Shown piece by piece: positions 36,119 through 45,259 of a stretch of 64,000 bases of DNA. Source of the DNA: Kistimonas asteriae (GTDB lineage: Bacteria > Pseudomonadota > Gammaproteobacteria > Pseudomonadales > Endozoicomonadaceae). A model generated the notes under the pieces. That model saw only the letters and a program-made list of their open reading frames with translations, searched no databases and had not been told where the DNA came from. The stretch is taken from assembly GCF_018263925.1 (NCBI RefSeq), contig NZ_JAEVHF010000010.1, positions 62,001 to 126,000 of the forward strand, given 5' to 3'. Each line of letters opens with the position of its first letter. The first letter of the stretch is position 1. Made by a program: the position numbers and the translations under genes.

Positions 36119-38494
36119 ATGTCCAGTCATCACCTGAATACTGAACCAGTGCTGGAACGCCTGTTTTTTAATAACAGGGTGTTTTTCCTCGCCTTTTTCC
36201 TTTTGGCGACGGTTGTCCTTGGCTGGCAGGCCACGCAATACCGCATTGATGCCAGCTTTGAAAAAATGATCCCACTCAAACATTCGTTTATTCAAAACTG
36301 GATGGAGCGTCGTGACGAGCTGGGGAGTGGGGGGAATTCGTTACGCATTTCTGTTGAGGCCAAAGAGGGTGATATCTTCGACTCTGGCTACATGGAAAGC
36401 TTGAGACGCCTGACGGATGATGTCTTTTACCTGCCGGGGGTTGACCGGGCAGCGCTGAAATCCCTCTGGACGGCCAATGTGCGCTGGCTGGAGGTGACTG
36501 AGGACGGCTTTGAAGGCGGTCCGGTGATTCCCCAGACGTATGATGGCTCTCGTCAGAGTCTGGATGAGTTACGTGTGAATATTCTGCGCTCCGGCCAAGT
36601 CGGTAGCCTGGTGGCGAATAATTTCCGTTCCAGCATCATCGAGTTCCCGCTGCTTGAGTTTAACCCGGAAACCGGCGAAAAACTCGATTATAAGGCATTG
36701 TCCCAGAAGCTCGAAGAGCTGCGCACGAAATATTCCGTGCAGGGGGTAGACCTCCACATCATTGGTTTTGCCAAGATCCTTGGGGACCTGTTCGAAGGTG
36801 TGGATGCCATCAAGATCTTCTTCCTGCTGGCTATTGCGATCACCCTGGTTTTGCTGTTTGCCTATTCCCGTTGTCTGAAGAGTACGCTGGTTGCGGTGTT
36901 CTGCTCATTGGTGGCGGTGGTCTGGCAGTTGGGGCTGTTAACCGCCATGGGCTTTGGCATTGATCTTTATTCCATACTGGTGCCGTTCCTGGTGTTTGCC
37001 ATCGGGGTGAGTCATGGTGTGCAGATCATCAATAACATCGGTATTGAATCTGCCCACGATGCTACGCCGTTGGACGCGGCCCGTCGCACCTTCCGTACAC
37101 TGTATATTCCCGGCATGCTGGCCCTGGTCTCAGATGCGATTGGCTTCCTGACGCTGCTGGTGATTGAGATCAATGTTATTCGCGATCTGGCCATTGCCGC
37201 CAGTATCGGTGTTGCGGTCATCATCCTGACCAATCTGGTGTTGTTGCCGGTGCTGATGTCTTACATTGGTGTCAGTAAGCGGGCCAGTGATCGGTTGAAG
37301 GTGACGGAAAAGAAAGATGCTATCACCTGGCGGGTGATGTCCTATTTTGCGCATCCCGTGGTTGCGCCTTTGTCTATTGTACTGGCTGTCGCTGGCTTCG
37401 GCGCCAGTTATTACTTCAGCCAGAATCTCAAGATCGGGGATCTGGATCCGGGCGCACCGGAACTCAGGGCTGATTCCCGGTACAACCTCGATAACAAGTT
37501 TATCACCGAAAATTATTCCACCAGTGCGGATACCTTTATCACTATGGTGGAAACCGATACTGAGCAGTGTTCATCCTATGCGTTTATGGATGCCCTGGAT
37601 CGCTACATGTGGCATATGAAAAATGTCGATGGCGTGCAGGATGCGGTATCGATGGTGACGGTCGCCAAGCAGGTTATCAAGGGGTTGAATGAAGGGAATC
37701 CCAAGTGGCAGGCGTTGTCGCGCAACCAGTATGTGCTGAACAATGCGATCAGTAATCAGACGGCCCAGCAGCTCTATAACAAGGACTGCAGCCTGGCGCC
37801 GGTACTGATTTTCCTGGAAGACCATAAGGCGGAAACCCTTCAGCGTGTGGTTCAGGCAACGGAAGCGTTTGCCGCAGAGAATAACCGGGATGGGCTGACC
37901 TTCCTGATGGCTACCGGTAACGCCGGCGTTGAAGCGGCGACCAATGAGGTCATTGGTTATGCCCAGAATCAGATGCTGGTGTTTGTGTATGGCGTGGTCA
38001 GCATCCTGTGTCTGATCACGTTCCGGTCAGTACGGGCTCTTATTTGCATCATTATCCCGCTGGCGCTGACATCGCTGCTGTGTCAGGCGTTGATGGCACA
38101 GCTGGGTATTGGCATCAAGGTGGCGACATTGCCGGTTATTGCGCTGGGTGTCGGTATTGGTGTGGACTACGGCATTTATATCTACACCCGTCTTGAAGGC
38201 TTCCTGCGTCAGGGAATGCCGCTGCAACAGGCCTATTACATGACCCTGCGGACGACCGGTAAAGCGGTCATATTTACCGGTTTCACACTGGCGATTGGTG
38301 TGGGTACGTGGATCTTCTCGCCCATCAAGTTCCAGGCGGATATGGGTATGCTGCTGACCTTCATGTTTGTATGGAACATGATCGGGGCAATCTGGCTGAT
38401 GCCTGCGCTGGCGCGTTTTGTGCTGCGTCCTGAGCTGCTGGCAACAAAAGCTCGTGAGGAAGCTGTACTGAAGTCGCAAACGTCTGCTGGCTAA
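36119..38494 (+). CDS. RND/MMPL-family transporter
   Basis: This 791-residue inner-membrane protein of the RND superfamily (MMPL-like) has two repeats, each a first helix, a large periplasmic loop and a bundle of five helices. First-half helices include FFLAFFLLATVVLGW and VPFLVFAIGVSHGVQIINNI. The second half holds PVIALGVGIGVDYGIYIYTR, with the Asp typical of proton-coupled RND proteins. Such proteins move lipids or other hydrophobic molecules; related HpnN moves hopanoids and MmpL proteins move mycobacterial lipids. Together with the YCF48-like, DUF1329 and DUF1302 genes it probably forms a trafficking route across the envelope. Cargo and direction are unknown. Confidence 0.9.
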   Translation: MSSHHLNTEPVLERLFFNNRVFFLAFFLLATVVLGWQATQYRIDASFEKMIPLKHSFIQNWMERRDELGSGGNSLRISVEAKEGDIFDSGYMESLRRLTDDVFYLPGVDRAALKSLWTANVRWLEVTEDGFEGGPVIPQTYDGSRQSLDELRVNILRSGQVGSLVANNFRSSIIEFPLLEFNPETGEKLDYKALSQKLEELRTKYSVQGVDLHIIGFAKILGDLFEGVDAIKIFFLLAIAITLVLLFAYSRCLKSTLVAVFCSLVAVVWQLGLLTAMGFGIDLYSILVPFLVFAIGVSHGVQIINNIGIESAHDATPLDAARRTFRTLYIPGMLALVSDAIGFLTLLVIEINVIRDLAIAASIGVAVIILTNLVLLPVLMSYIGVSKRASDRLKVTEKKDAITWRVMSYFAHPVVAPLSIVLAVAGFGASYYFSQNLKIGDLDPGAPELRADSRYNLDNKFITENYSTSADTFITMVETDTEQCSSYAFMDALDRYMWHMKNVDGVQDAVSMVTVAKQVIKGLNEGNPKWQALSRNQYVLNNAISNQTAQQLYNKDCSLAPVLIFLEDHKAETLQRVVQATEAFAAENNRDGLTFLMATGNAGVEAATNEVIGYAQNQMLVFVYGVVSILCLITFRSVRALICIIIPLALTSLLCQALMAQLGIGIKVATLPVIALGVGIGVDYGIYIYTRLEGFLRQGMPLQQAYYMTLRTTGKAVIFTGFTLAIGVGTWIFSPIKFQADMGMLLTFMFVWNMIGAIWLMPALARFVLRPELLATKAREEAVLKSQTSAG

Positions 38495-38514
38495 CGCATG
38501 TTATGACTTTCATG

Positions 38515-38546
38515 AAAGGATCAGCCTTGTTGCTGATCCTTTTTTA
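38515..38546 (+). terminator. Rho-independent terminator after the RND gene
   Basis: AAAGGATCAGC (38515-38525) and GCTGATCCTTT (38532-38542) form an 11-bp stem with a six-base loop followed by a T run. Confidence 0.93.
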
Positions 38547-38620
38547 TTGCTCGGAATACCGATAAAACGCGTAAACTGGCGTAAGCTAATAGTGAATGAT
38601 GACACGATGAGGGTGCAGGG

Positions 38621-38836
38621 ATGACGACCTATCACATTGATGACAAAGACAGTGTTGTAGAAAGCCTCAGGGAAGCAATGGAGCTGGATTCCGGAGAGGA
38701 CGTTGTCAGAGTCGCGATAGGGTTTCTTGAAGCTATGATGGAATTTGTCGGTGATGGTAATGCGCTGACCATAAGCAATGGTAAAGAAGAAACCGAAGTG
38801 CTGCTGCGGCGTGAAACGGCGAGTAGTAGTGAGTGA
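38621..38836 (+). CDS. Small acidic protein of unknown function
   Basis: This 71-residue protein has no family I recognise. It is acidic, with an amphipathic-looking central helix (VVRVAIGFLEAMMEFVGD), and no signal peptide. ATG 38621 is preceded by GAGGGTGCAGGG, a plausible ribosome-binding region. It stands alone between two terminator-like hairpins and converges on the antiporter gene. Length and codon pattern look real, but no function can be proposed. Confidence 0.6.
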   Translation: MTTYHIDDKDSVVESLREAMELDSGEDVVRVAIGFLEAMMEFVGDGNALTISNGKEETEVLLRRETASSSE

Positions 38837-38850
38837 ATCACTCGCCTTTT
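38818..38850 (+). terminator. Possible terminator between the small gene and the antiporter gene
   Basis: GGCGAGT (38818-38824) pairs with ACTCGCC (38840-38846) around a 15-base loop, followed by TTTT. It overlaps the end of the small CDS. The stem is short, so this is tentative. Confidence 0.4.
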
Positions 38851-40024
38851 AATCCTGTCGGAGTGTTCTTGCAGGGGAAATGGGGGTGGGAAGTCTGAAG
38901 ACGACCAGATAGGTTGACAGGATAAAGGTGATAATCGCCGCGGTTTCAATAATCATGGCGGTGTCATGGGAAAGCTTTCCTGCTGTTAAGGCTCCGCTCG
39001 CTAATAATAATGAGAATTCACTGCTTTGCCCTAAGCGTAATCCCATTTCCATCGCATTAGCCGGCGTTGCTTTACCAATGTAGGTCAGCAAGACTCTGAA
39101 TATCAAGGGTTTCCCTATAAGAATAACCGCCGCTAGCAGGATAATTGGCAGGATTAGCTGTCCAGTTTCAAAAATATCAAATTGTGCCCCGATAGAAAAA
39201 AAGAACAGTATCAGGAAGAATTCTCTGAGTGGTTTCAACCCTTCAGCAATAAACAGAGATATCGGTGATGTTGCTATGGCAACACCGGCAAAAAAAGCGC
39301 CAATCTCGTAGGACAGTCCAATGGCTTTCGCAATTTCTGCAGCGGTAAAGCACCAGCCTAGCGAAACCAGGAAAATATATTCAGAAATGGTGTCGAATTT
39401 CTTGAATAAGGGCAGGGCGATGAAATGGACAATCCACCAGGCTGCAAGTGCAAACAGACCTGTTTTAATTGGCAGTAGGCCGGTTTGCCATGACAGGGCG
39501 GCTTCATTGTTATAAATCAGAAGAATGGCGAGAATCGCCAGTATATCTTCGAATAAAAGAATACTGATCATGACCTCGCCCGTGCGCTTATGGTGCAACG
39601 TGGTAGTTGGAATCAGTTTCAGGCTGATGACGGTACTGGAAAAGGATAGTGCGACGCCTGATATAACGGCTTCGGCCAAGTTGATATTAAACAGCATCAT
39701 TAAGCTTGTCGCGACGATTGCTGTGGTAATCACAACGGCTAATAATGTGACAGCGGCGGTTTGTTGAAGTAGTTGCCATAAATTTCTCGGGTGAAGGTGT
39801 AAGCCCAGTAAAAACATGAGCAGGATAATGCCCATATGGGATATGGCTTCAATATGGCCAGGGTCGGCAAACAGTTTAAGGCCGTTAGGCCCCGCAATCA
39901 GGCCCAGGGCGATATAGGCAAGGATGATGGGTTGCCGAAGCCAGACGAACAGGGTGCCTAATAGTGATGCCCCGCCAAAGATAATGGCCATCTCCAGTAC
40001 AAAATCACCATAGATACCCTGCAC
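38849..40024 (-). CDS. CPA2-family cation/proton antiporter (KefB/GerN-like membrane domain)
   Basis: This 391-residue membrane protein of the monovalent cation:proton antiporter-2 family has about 11-12 hydrophobic helices. Characteristic segments are QPIILAYIALGLIAGPNGL near the N-terminus, SFSSTVISLKLI, ILLFEDILAILAILLIY and YEIGAFFAGVAIATSP. It lacks the C-terminal TrkA-N/RCK domain of KefB/KefC, so it is not a glutathione-gated K+ efflux protein of that type. It would exchange Na+ or K+ for H+. It is divergent from minDE across about 206 bases. Confidence 0.88.
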   Translation of the reverse strand: MQGIYGDFVLEMAIIFGGASLLGTLFVWLRQPIILAYIALGLIAGPNGLKLFADPGHIEAISHMGIILLMFLLGLHLHPRNLWQLLQQTAAVTLLAVVITTAIVATSLMMLFNINLAEAVISGVALSFSSTVISLKLIPTTTLHHKRTGEVMISILLFEDILAILAILLIYNNEAALSWQTGLLPIKTGLFALAAWWIVHFIALPLFKKFDTISEYIFLVSLGWCFTAAEIAKAIGLSYEIGAFFAGVAIATSPISLFIAEGLKPLREFFLILFFFSIGAQFDIFETGQLILPIILLAAVILIGKPLIFRVLLTYIGKATPANAMEMGLRLGQSSEFSLLLASGALTAGKLSHDTAMIIETAAIITFILSTYLVVFRLPTPISPARTLRQD

Positions 40025-40230
40025 GACAACTCCTGATTACCGCATGACTGCGTAAAAGATGGTTTCAAGGTAGTCAAAGGAGCGTAAAGTGTCAGAGAAA
40101 AGAGGCGGGATTGAAAAAAGGCATTCGCTTGATTTAATGGCATGCTTTTTATGCCAGCCAATTTAATTCTATTTGTTAACCATGTATTGTTAACGGTAAT
40201 GACGATAACTGTCTGTATAAGGAGATGGCA

Positions 40231-41061
40231 GTGAAGGGACGATGTATAACAGTAACGTCCGGGAAAGGTGGCGTTGGGAAAACAACCACATCGGCCGCAA
40301 TCAGTTCCGGGTTGGCGTTGAGAGGTTTCAAAACCTGTGTCATTGATTTTGATGTCGGATTAAGAAATCTGGATTTGGTCATGGGGTGTGAGCGTCGGGT
40401 TGTCTACGACATTGTTAATGTAATGAACGATGGTATTACACTCAATCAGGCGCTGATAAAAGATAAACACAACAGTAATCTTTGTATTCTTGCTGCTTCG
40501 CAGACCCGTGATAAGGACGCACTGACCGATGAAGGCGTTGCCTGGATTATTGATGAGTTGAGAAAAACCTTTGATTACATCGTCTGCGATTCGCCTGCGG
40601 GTATCGAACGGGGTGCCATTCATGCACTGTATCATGCGGATGAAGCCGTTGTGGTGGTGAACCCTGAAGTGTCTTCAGTGCGTGATTCTGATCGGATTCT
40701 TGGCCTGTTGCAAAGTCGTTCCCGGCGAGCCGTCGAAGGGTTGGAACCGGTAAAAGAGCATTTGTTAATTACCCGCTATGACCCCGTGAGGGCGGCGGAA
40801 GGGCAGATGCTTTCGATTGAAGATGTCGTGGATATCCTGGCTTGCCCGCTCCTGGGTGTTGTCCTTGAAAGCCGGGAAGTGCTTGATGCCTCTAACAAAG
40901 GGGTGCCTGTTGTTCATGAGCATGAGTCGCTCGCGGCCATGGCTTATATGGATGCAGTTGATCGTTTACTGGGAAAAGAGATTCCCTTGCGACATATCCG
41001 TCGAAAAAAACTGTCCTTCCTGGAGAAGGTTTTTTCGCGGGGGGTGAAAGATGCTGTTTGA
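40231..41061 (+). CDS. minD: Septum site-determining ATPase MinD
   Basis: MinD is a membrane-cycling ATPase that positions the division septum with MinC and MinE. The 276-residue product has the deviant Walker A TSGKGGVGKTT near residues 9-19, then CVIDFDVGLRNLDLVMGCER, ASQTRDKDALT and YIVCDSPAGIE. The C-terminal amphipathic membrane helix is present (KLSFLEKVFSRG). GTG 40231 is favoured: AAGGAG at 40219-40224 lies six bases upstream, while ATG 40225 directly abuts it. No minC precedes it; upstream is a divergent antiporter gene. It may therefore be a second minDE copy, or minC may have moved. Confidence 0.92.
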   Translation: MKGRCITVTSGKGGVGKTTTSAAISSGLALRGFKTCVIDFDVGLRNLDLVMGCERRVVYDIVNVMNDGITLNQALIKDKHNSNLCILAASQTRDKDALTDEGVAWIIDELRKTFDYIVCDSPAGIERGAIHALYHADEAVVVVNPEVSSVRDSDRILGLLQSRSRRAVEGLEPVKEHLLITRYDPVRAAEGQMLSIEDVVDILACPLLGVVLESREVLDASNKGVPVVHEHESLAAMAYMDAVDRLLGKEIPLRHIRRKKLSFLEKVFSRGVKDAV

Positions 41062-41317
41062 TAAATGGTTTACCTTCGGAAAGCAGGAAAAAAGCGCCAG
41101 TGTCTGCAAAGAACGTTTGCAGATTGTGATTGCCCATGAGCGTCGACAGCGCGAAGAGTCGCCTGAGCTGGCGCGATTGCGTAGCGAAATCATGGAGCTG
41201 GTTCGCCGCTTTTATGGCATGCCATCCAATGAGGATATTGAGGTTGTCATGGAAAAACAGGAGGAACAGGATATTCTGGCGTTGAATATTCAGATTCCAG
41301 CGCGTCCCTGCGGCTAG
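41051..41317 (+). CDS. minE: Cell division topological specificity factor MinE
   Basis: MinE stimulates MinD ATPase and drives Min oscillation. The 88-residue protein has the N-terminal membrane-targeting segment (MLFDKWFTFGKQ), the MinD-contact helix (KERLQIVIAHERRQREE) and the C-terminal dimerisation domain. It overlaps minD by 11 bases. The sequence departs noticeably from E. coli MinE in the C-terminal half (VRRFYGMPSNEDIEV), and it ends with ARPCG. This fits a real but divergent MinE. Confidence 0.9.
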   Translation: MLFDKWFTFGKQEKSASVCKERLQIVIAHERRQREESPELARLRSEIMELVRRFYGMPSNEDIEVVMEKQEEQDILALNIQIPARPCG

Positions 41318-41514
41318 AAAACAGGCTTGAATCAACCTTAGCCGCTATATTATGTTAGGAGTAGCAAGCTATTTAGAGCTTGGTGGGCGACAGTGAATCG
41401 GGAAGGACAACGACTCACTGTCGCGTTGCTCAAAGCGTAACGGAGTGTCGAGTCGTCATGGCGCAGCCGTATTCTCCCATTAGGGAAGGTTTTAACGGGA
41501 ACGGATTCCTGACT

Positions 41515-43458
41515 ATGAGCCGGTGCGTGCAGCATTTTATCCTTCTGTTTGTCAGTCTCATGGCGATTGCGTCAACAGCGACGGCGGCGGATCTAGCTAA
41601 ACAGCGAAAAGCCTTTCTGAGTGCAGAGAAAAGTCTCCAGAAAGGCCAGTCATGGCAGCAAATGTGGCACTCAACCCTCTCCGACTATCCGCTTTTCCCT
41701 TATCTTGAAATACAGGCGCTTCGTCAACGGCTTTCCAAGGCCTCGTCTGACGAGGTTGACGCTATACGAAATAAATACCCCGACTTACCGGCGATCAGGC
41801 AGCTGGAAGCCGCCTGGATGGATGAATTAATCAGCAGAAAGCGCTGGCCGGACTATGTCACGAGTTATAACAGCATAAAGCCCCGGGGGTATCGCTATCA
41901 GTGCTACCTGGCTCATGGGTTGCTGGCCACAGGAAAACGGCAGGATGCAATGACTTTGGTGGAATCATTGTGGGTGGTAGGGCACTCTCAGCCCAAAGTC
42001 TGTGATCCGGTTTTTTCTGTCTGGCGTCGTGCGGGTCACCTGACCTCGGATTTGGCTTTCAAGCGTTTCTGGCTTGCCGTAGATAAGGGAAATATCACAC
42101 TGGCACGTTATGTGGCTCGGCAGATCACGACAGCCCAGCATAAGCAGAGTGTGGACGTTTTCTGGCAAATCAGACAGCAGCCCACAGTTTTAACAAAAAA
42201 CACGTTTTTAAGGCGTAATCTTGCTAATCGTGAAGCGCTGTTGGCGTATGGCGTTAAGCGCTTGGCGCGTCGTGATATTGCCCGTGCGGCCCGGGTTTGG
42301 ATACGGGATCGCGAACGCTTCTATATGAGCGGTGAGCGTCGAAAATCACTGGATCAGTGGCTTGCCCTGCGGATCGCCCAGCGTTTTGAGCCCGATGCCG
42401 AAAAGCTGATCAACTGGATTGACCCGATGTTTGCCTACCCGGAGGTGACAGAGTGGCGTGTACGGGTGGCACTGGCAGATCAGGACTGGTCTCTTGTATC
42501 AAACCTTATCGTTAAGTTGCCTGAAGAGTTGCAATTAACGCCCCGCTGGCGCTATTGGAGCATGATGGCCCAACGGCATATTTCACAGCCGGAAAACACC
42601 TCTATTGTCACGCTGGCCCAGTTGGGCGGCAGTCGTAGCTTTTATGGTTTTCTGGCCGCAGAGTTAAATAATTCGGTGTTTGGGTTGGAGCAGCGTGAAG
42701 GCGTCCTTGACTCGGAAAGGATTCAGGCGCTGAAGACCCGGCCTACTTTCCGACGAATCGCAGAACTTCTGGTGCTGAAGCGTGAGTCTCAGGCTCGGCA
42801 AGAGTGGTATGCTGCCATGAAGCAGCTGGATAAAGAGGAGCGCCGACATGCTGCACGGCTGGCTCATCACTGGCAGTGGCACAACCAGGCCATTATGACG
42901 GCGGCGCGGGAGTCCATGTGGGACGAGTTAGGTATACGGTTTCCTGTCCCGGATCCCATGCCATTGTTCGAACGTAATGCGCAGACGTTCAGTGTTGACC
43001 CGTTGTGGTCATTAGCCGTTGCACGCCAGGAAAGCGCGTTTTACCCCAAGGCACGTTCAGGCGCTGGCGCAAGGGGATTGATGCAGTTAATGCCGGCAAC
43101 GGCCAAGCTGACAGCCAGCAATTATGGCATTGCCTACCGGGCGACTTATGATTTGTACAGGCCTGCTGTCAATATCGCACTGGGTACTGCCTATCTGGCA
43201 GACATGAAAAAGCGATTTGAGGGTAACCGGGTGTATGCGACAGCCGCATATAACGCTGGTCCCAGCCGGGTTAAGCGATGGATTGACCAACGGGGCGATC
43301 TTCCGCTCGATATCTGGATTGAAACGATCCCCTTCAAGGAAACCCGGAACTATGTTCAGAATGTCCTGTCGTTTCGAGTGATTTTTGCCAGCCTGATGGG
43401 GATGCCCGTCAGGCTGTTTACGGATCATGAAATGAACCTTCTGGCGTATAATCAGTAA
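41515..43458 (+). CDS. slt: Soluble lytic murein transglycosylase Slt70
   Basis: Slt cleaves peptidoglycan glycan strands to 1,6-anhydro products in the periplasm. The 647-residue length matches E. coli Slt70. A signal peptide is visible (CVQHFILLFVSLMAIAST, cleavage after TATA near residue 23). A long alpha-helical superhelical ring follows, then the C-terminal SLT domain with catalytic Glu506 in AVARQESAFYP and the motifs GARGLMQLMPATAK and ATAAYNAGPSRVKRW. The frame is open from 41380, but ATG 41515 gives the clean signal peptide. It lies about 200 bases after minE and converges on the ABC binding-protein gene. Confidence 0.94.
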   Translation: MSRCVQHFILLFVSLMAIASTATAADLAKQRKAFLSAEKSLQKGQSWQQMWHSTLSDYPLFPYLEIQALRQRLSKASSDEVDAIRNKYPDLPAIRQLEAAWMDELISRKRWPDYVTSYNSIKPRGYRYQCYLAHGLLATGKRQDAMTLVESLWVVGHSQPKVCDPVFSVWRRAGHLTSDLAFKRFWLAVDKGNITLARYVARQITTAQHKQSVDVFWQIRQQPTVLTKNTFLRRNLANREALLAYGVKRLARRDIARAARVWIRDRERFYMSGERRKSLDQWLALRIAQRFEPDAEKLINWIDPMFAYPEVTEWRVRVALADQDWSLVSNLIVKLPEELQLTPRWRYWSMMAQRHISQPENTSIVTLAQLGGSRSFYGFLAAELNNSVFGLEQREGVLDSERIQALKTRPTFRRIAELLVLKRESQARQEWYAAMKQLDKEERRHAARLAHHWQWHNQAIMTAARESMWDELGIRFPVPDPMPLFERNAQTFSVDPLWSLAVARQESAFYPKARSGAGARGLMQLMPATAKLTASNYGIAYRATYDLYRPAVNIALGTAYLADMKKRFEGNRVYATAAYNAGPSRVKRWIDQRGDLPLDIWIETIPFKETRNYVQNVLSFRVIFASLMGMPVRLFTDHEMNLLAYNQ

Positions 43459-43469
43459 CTTTTTTAGGG

Positions 43470-44450
43470 TCAGTCGATGGGCGCCAGCATCGTATTCAGA
43501 TTCGGCAACTTTTTTATCGCCCCTACCTGTTGCAGATAAGTGGCGTAGTTTTTAAAGCGCTGTCGGTCAATGGCGGCTGGTCGTAGAGCAAAGCGATTGA
43601 CGGTATCTTTCCATGCCATTTTGTTCAGGGGGGTATCCAGTCCTCCTGGGGAATACGCGGCAAACACTTTCCAGGCTTCCTCTGGATGGTTGATGATATA
43701 TTGGCTGCTCTTTTCTATCGCTCGAAGGAAACGGCGAATCATTGCGTTATCTGTTTTTTCGCTATTTGCGGCGAACAGGAGTTCCGAGTAGGGGGGTACC
43801 CCGAACTCTTCAACATAAAATGCTTTTCCCTTGGCGCCTTCAAGCGCTAGCTGGTTTAACTCAAAATTTCGATAGCCATCCAGAATCGCATCGACACGCT
43901 TGCTGAGCAGTGACCCGGTAAGTGCCCATCCGACATTGATGACATTAACGTCTTTTGAGCTTAAGCCGGATGAGGCCAGCATCACGTCCAGCAACTGCTT
44001 TTCATAGCCACTGGAGAGTGAGACGCCGATGCTTTTCCCTTTCAGATCTTTCAGGGTTCTAATGGGGCCACCTTCCAGTACGATCAGGCAGTTGAGCGGT
44101 GTTTCTATCAGTGTACCTGCCCAGCGCACAGGTAACTGGTTGAGGGAGGATTTCACCAGCTGCTCGCTGTAAATGACCGCCATATCGACCTCACCGGCTG
44201 CCAGCAGCTTGATGGGGAGGCTGGGCTCGGCGGGTTCCTGGATGGTAACTGCCAAATTTTCCTCGGCAAAAAACCCTTTCTGTTGCGCAATAATGATGGG
44301 TCCATGGTCGGGATTGACGAACCATTCCAACATGAGTGTGATTTTGGCTGGTGTGTCCTGCTTTTGTGGCGTAGGGCTTGCCTGGGCATTGCTCGTCATT
44401 ACGGAGAGCATTGCCAGTATCGTCAGGATTGAATACGTTATGTGTCGCAT
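43470..44450 (-). CDS. ABC transporter substrate-binding protein, NMT1/THI5 family (ThiY-like)
   Basis: This 326-residue periplasmic binding protein of the NMT1/THI5 family has a signal peptide (ITYSILTILAMLSVMTSN, cleavage near AQA). The mature start TLMLEWFVNPDHGPIIIAQQ is the pattern seen in ThiY, which binds thiamine pyrimidine precursors. Other motifs are LAAGEVDMAVIYSEQL and LKDLKGKSIGVSLSSGYE. It is the last gene of a three-gene minus-strand operon (ATPase, permease, binding protein), and its 3' end lies 11 bases from slt. The ligand could be formylaminopyrimidine or a related pyrimidine, but other NMT1 proteins bind riboflavin or sulfonates. Confidence 0.85.
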   Translation of the reverse strand: MRHITYSILTILAMLSVMTSNAQASPTPQKQDTPAKITLMLEWFVNPDHGPIIIAQQKGFFAEENLAVTIQEPAEPSLPIKLLAAGEVDMAVIYSEQLVKSSLNQLPVRWAGTLIETPLNCLIVLEGGPIRTLKDLKGKSIGVSLSSGYEKQLLDVMLASSGLSSKDVNVINVGWALTGSLLSKRVDAILDGYRNFELNQLALEGAKGKAFYVEEFGVPPYSELLFAANSEKTDNAMIRRFLRAIEKSSQYIINHPEEAWKVFAAYSPGGLDTPLNKMAWKDTVNRFALRPAAIDRQRFKNYATYLQQVGAIKKLPNLNTMLAPID

Positions 44451-44497
44451 GGTTTATACAGTGGTTTCAGAGTGTGGTGGATAAACAGGTGGCTATC

Positions 44498-45259
44498 TTA
44501 TTGGTAAATACTGGTTGTCTCAGGCTGCCAGGGTACGAGTTGCTTTGTGATCCAATCAATCAATAGATAAAAAATGATGGTGAATGAGGCCAGGACGACC
44601 AGTGCCGCGAAGAGTTCACTGATCATCAGGCGGGCATTGGCCTGTAACATGTAGTACCCAAGCCCGGCACTGGATCCTACCCACTCGCCTACCACGGCTC
44701 CGATGGGAGCGATAACAACGGCAATGCGCAGTCCTGCGGCGAGTACTGGCATGGCGGCTGGCCAGCGGATGAAGCGGAGTGTGCTGTATGGTGTGGCGCC
44801 CATGGTTTCTGCCAGATCCAGCCATTCCTGCTGTGTATGGCGCAGGCCGTCATAACAGCACATGGTAACGGGGAAGAATAGCGCAATGGCGGCCATAGCG
44901 ACTTTTGACGCCAGTCCATACCCCAGCCACAACATCAGAACCGGTGCCAGAGCGAACGTGGGTATCGCCTGGCTGATGATCAAAACAGGCAGAAGCCACC
45001 GACCAAAACGACGGAAGTAGAGTAGTGCCAGGGCAAAGGCTATGCCGGCAGTTACGCCGAGTAGTGTGCCCAATAAAATCTCACTGGCTGTAATCGCACT
45101 GTGATATAGCAGTATGCCTCGATGTTGGTAAAGACTCAGTGCCACATCGCTTGGTTTTGGTAGTATCCAGGCGGGTAGGGAGAGTACCGTGACGAGCAGA
45201 TGCCAGCCGGAAATCAGCCCTGCAACGAGTACAATCGTGCGCGTGATCTTAGTCCGCAT
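44498..45259 (-). CDS. ABC transporter permease (ThiX/SsuC-like)
   Basis: This 253-residue inner-membrane permease of the BPD_transp_1 family is of the type that pairs with NMT1-like binding proteins. Helices include VLVAGLISGWHLLVTVLS and ILLGTLLGVTAGIAFALALL, and the EAA-like loop is seen at EWLDLAETMGATPYSTLRFI. The frame is open from 45301, but ATG 45259 has GAGG about nine bases upstream and overlaps the ATPase stop by 11 bases, the usual coupling. Confidence 0.88.
   Translation of the reverse strand: MRTKITRTIVLVAGLISGWHLLVTVLSLPAWILPKPSDVALSLYQHRGILLYHSAITASEILLGTLLGVTAGIAFALALLYFRRFGRWLLPVLIISQAIPTFALAPVLMLWLGYGLASKVAMAAIALFFPVTMCCYDGLRHTQQEWLDLAETMGATPYSTLRFIRWPAAMPVLAAGLRIAVVIAPIGAVVGEWVGSSAGLGYYMLQANARLMISELFAALVVLASFTIIFYLLIDWITKQLVPWQPETTSIYQ

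Noticed and set aside
38849..40024. KefB/KefC glutathione-gated potassium efflux protein
   Set aside because: The C-terminal TrkA-N/RCK domain is absent and no KefF/KefG partner is encoded nearby.
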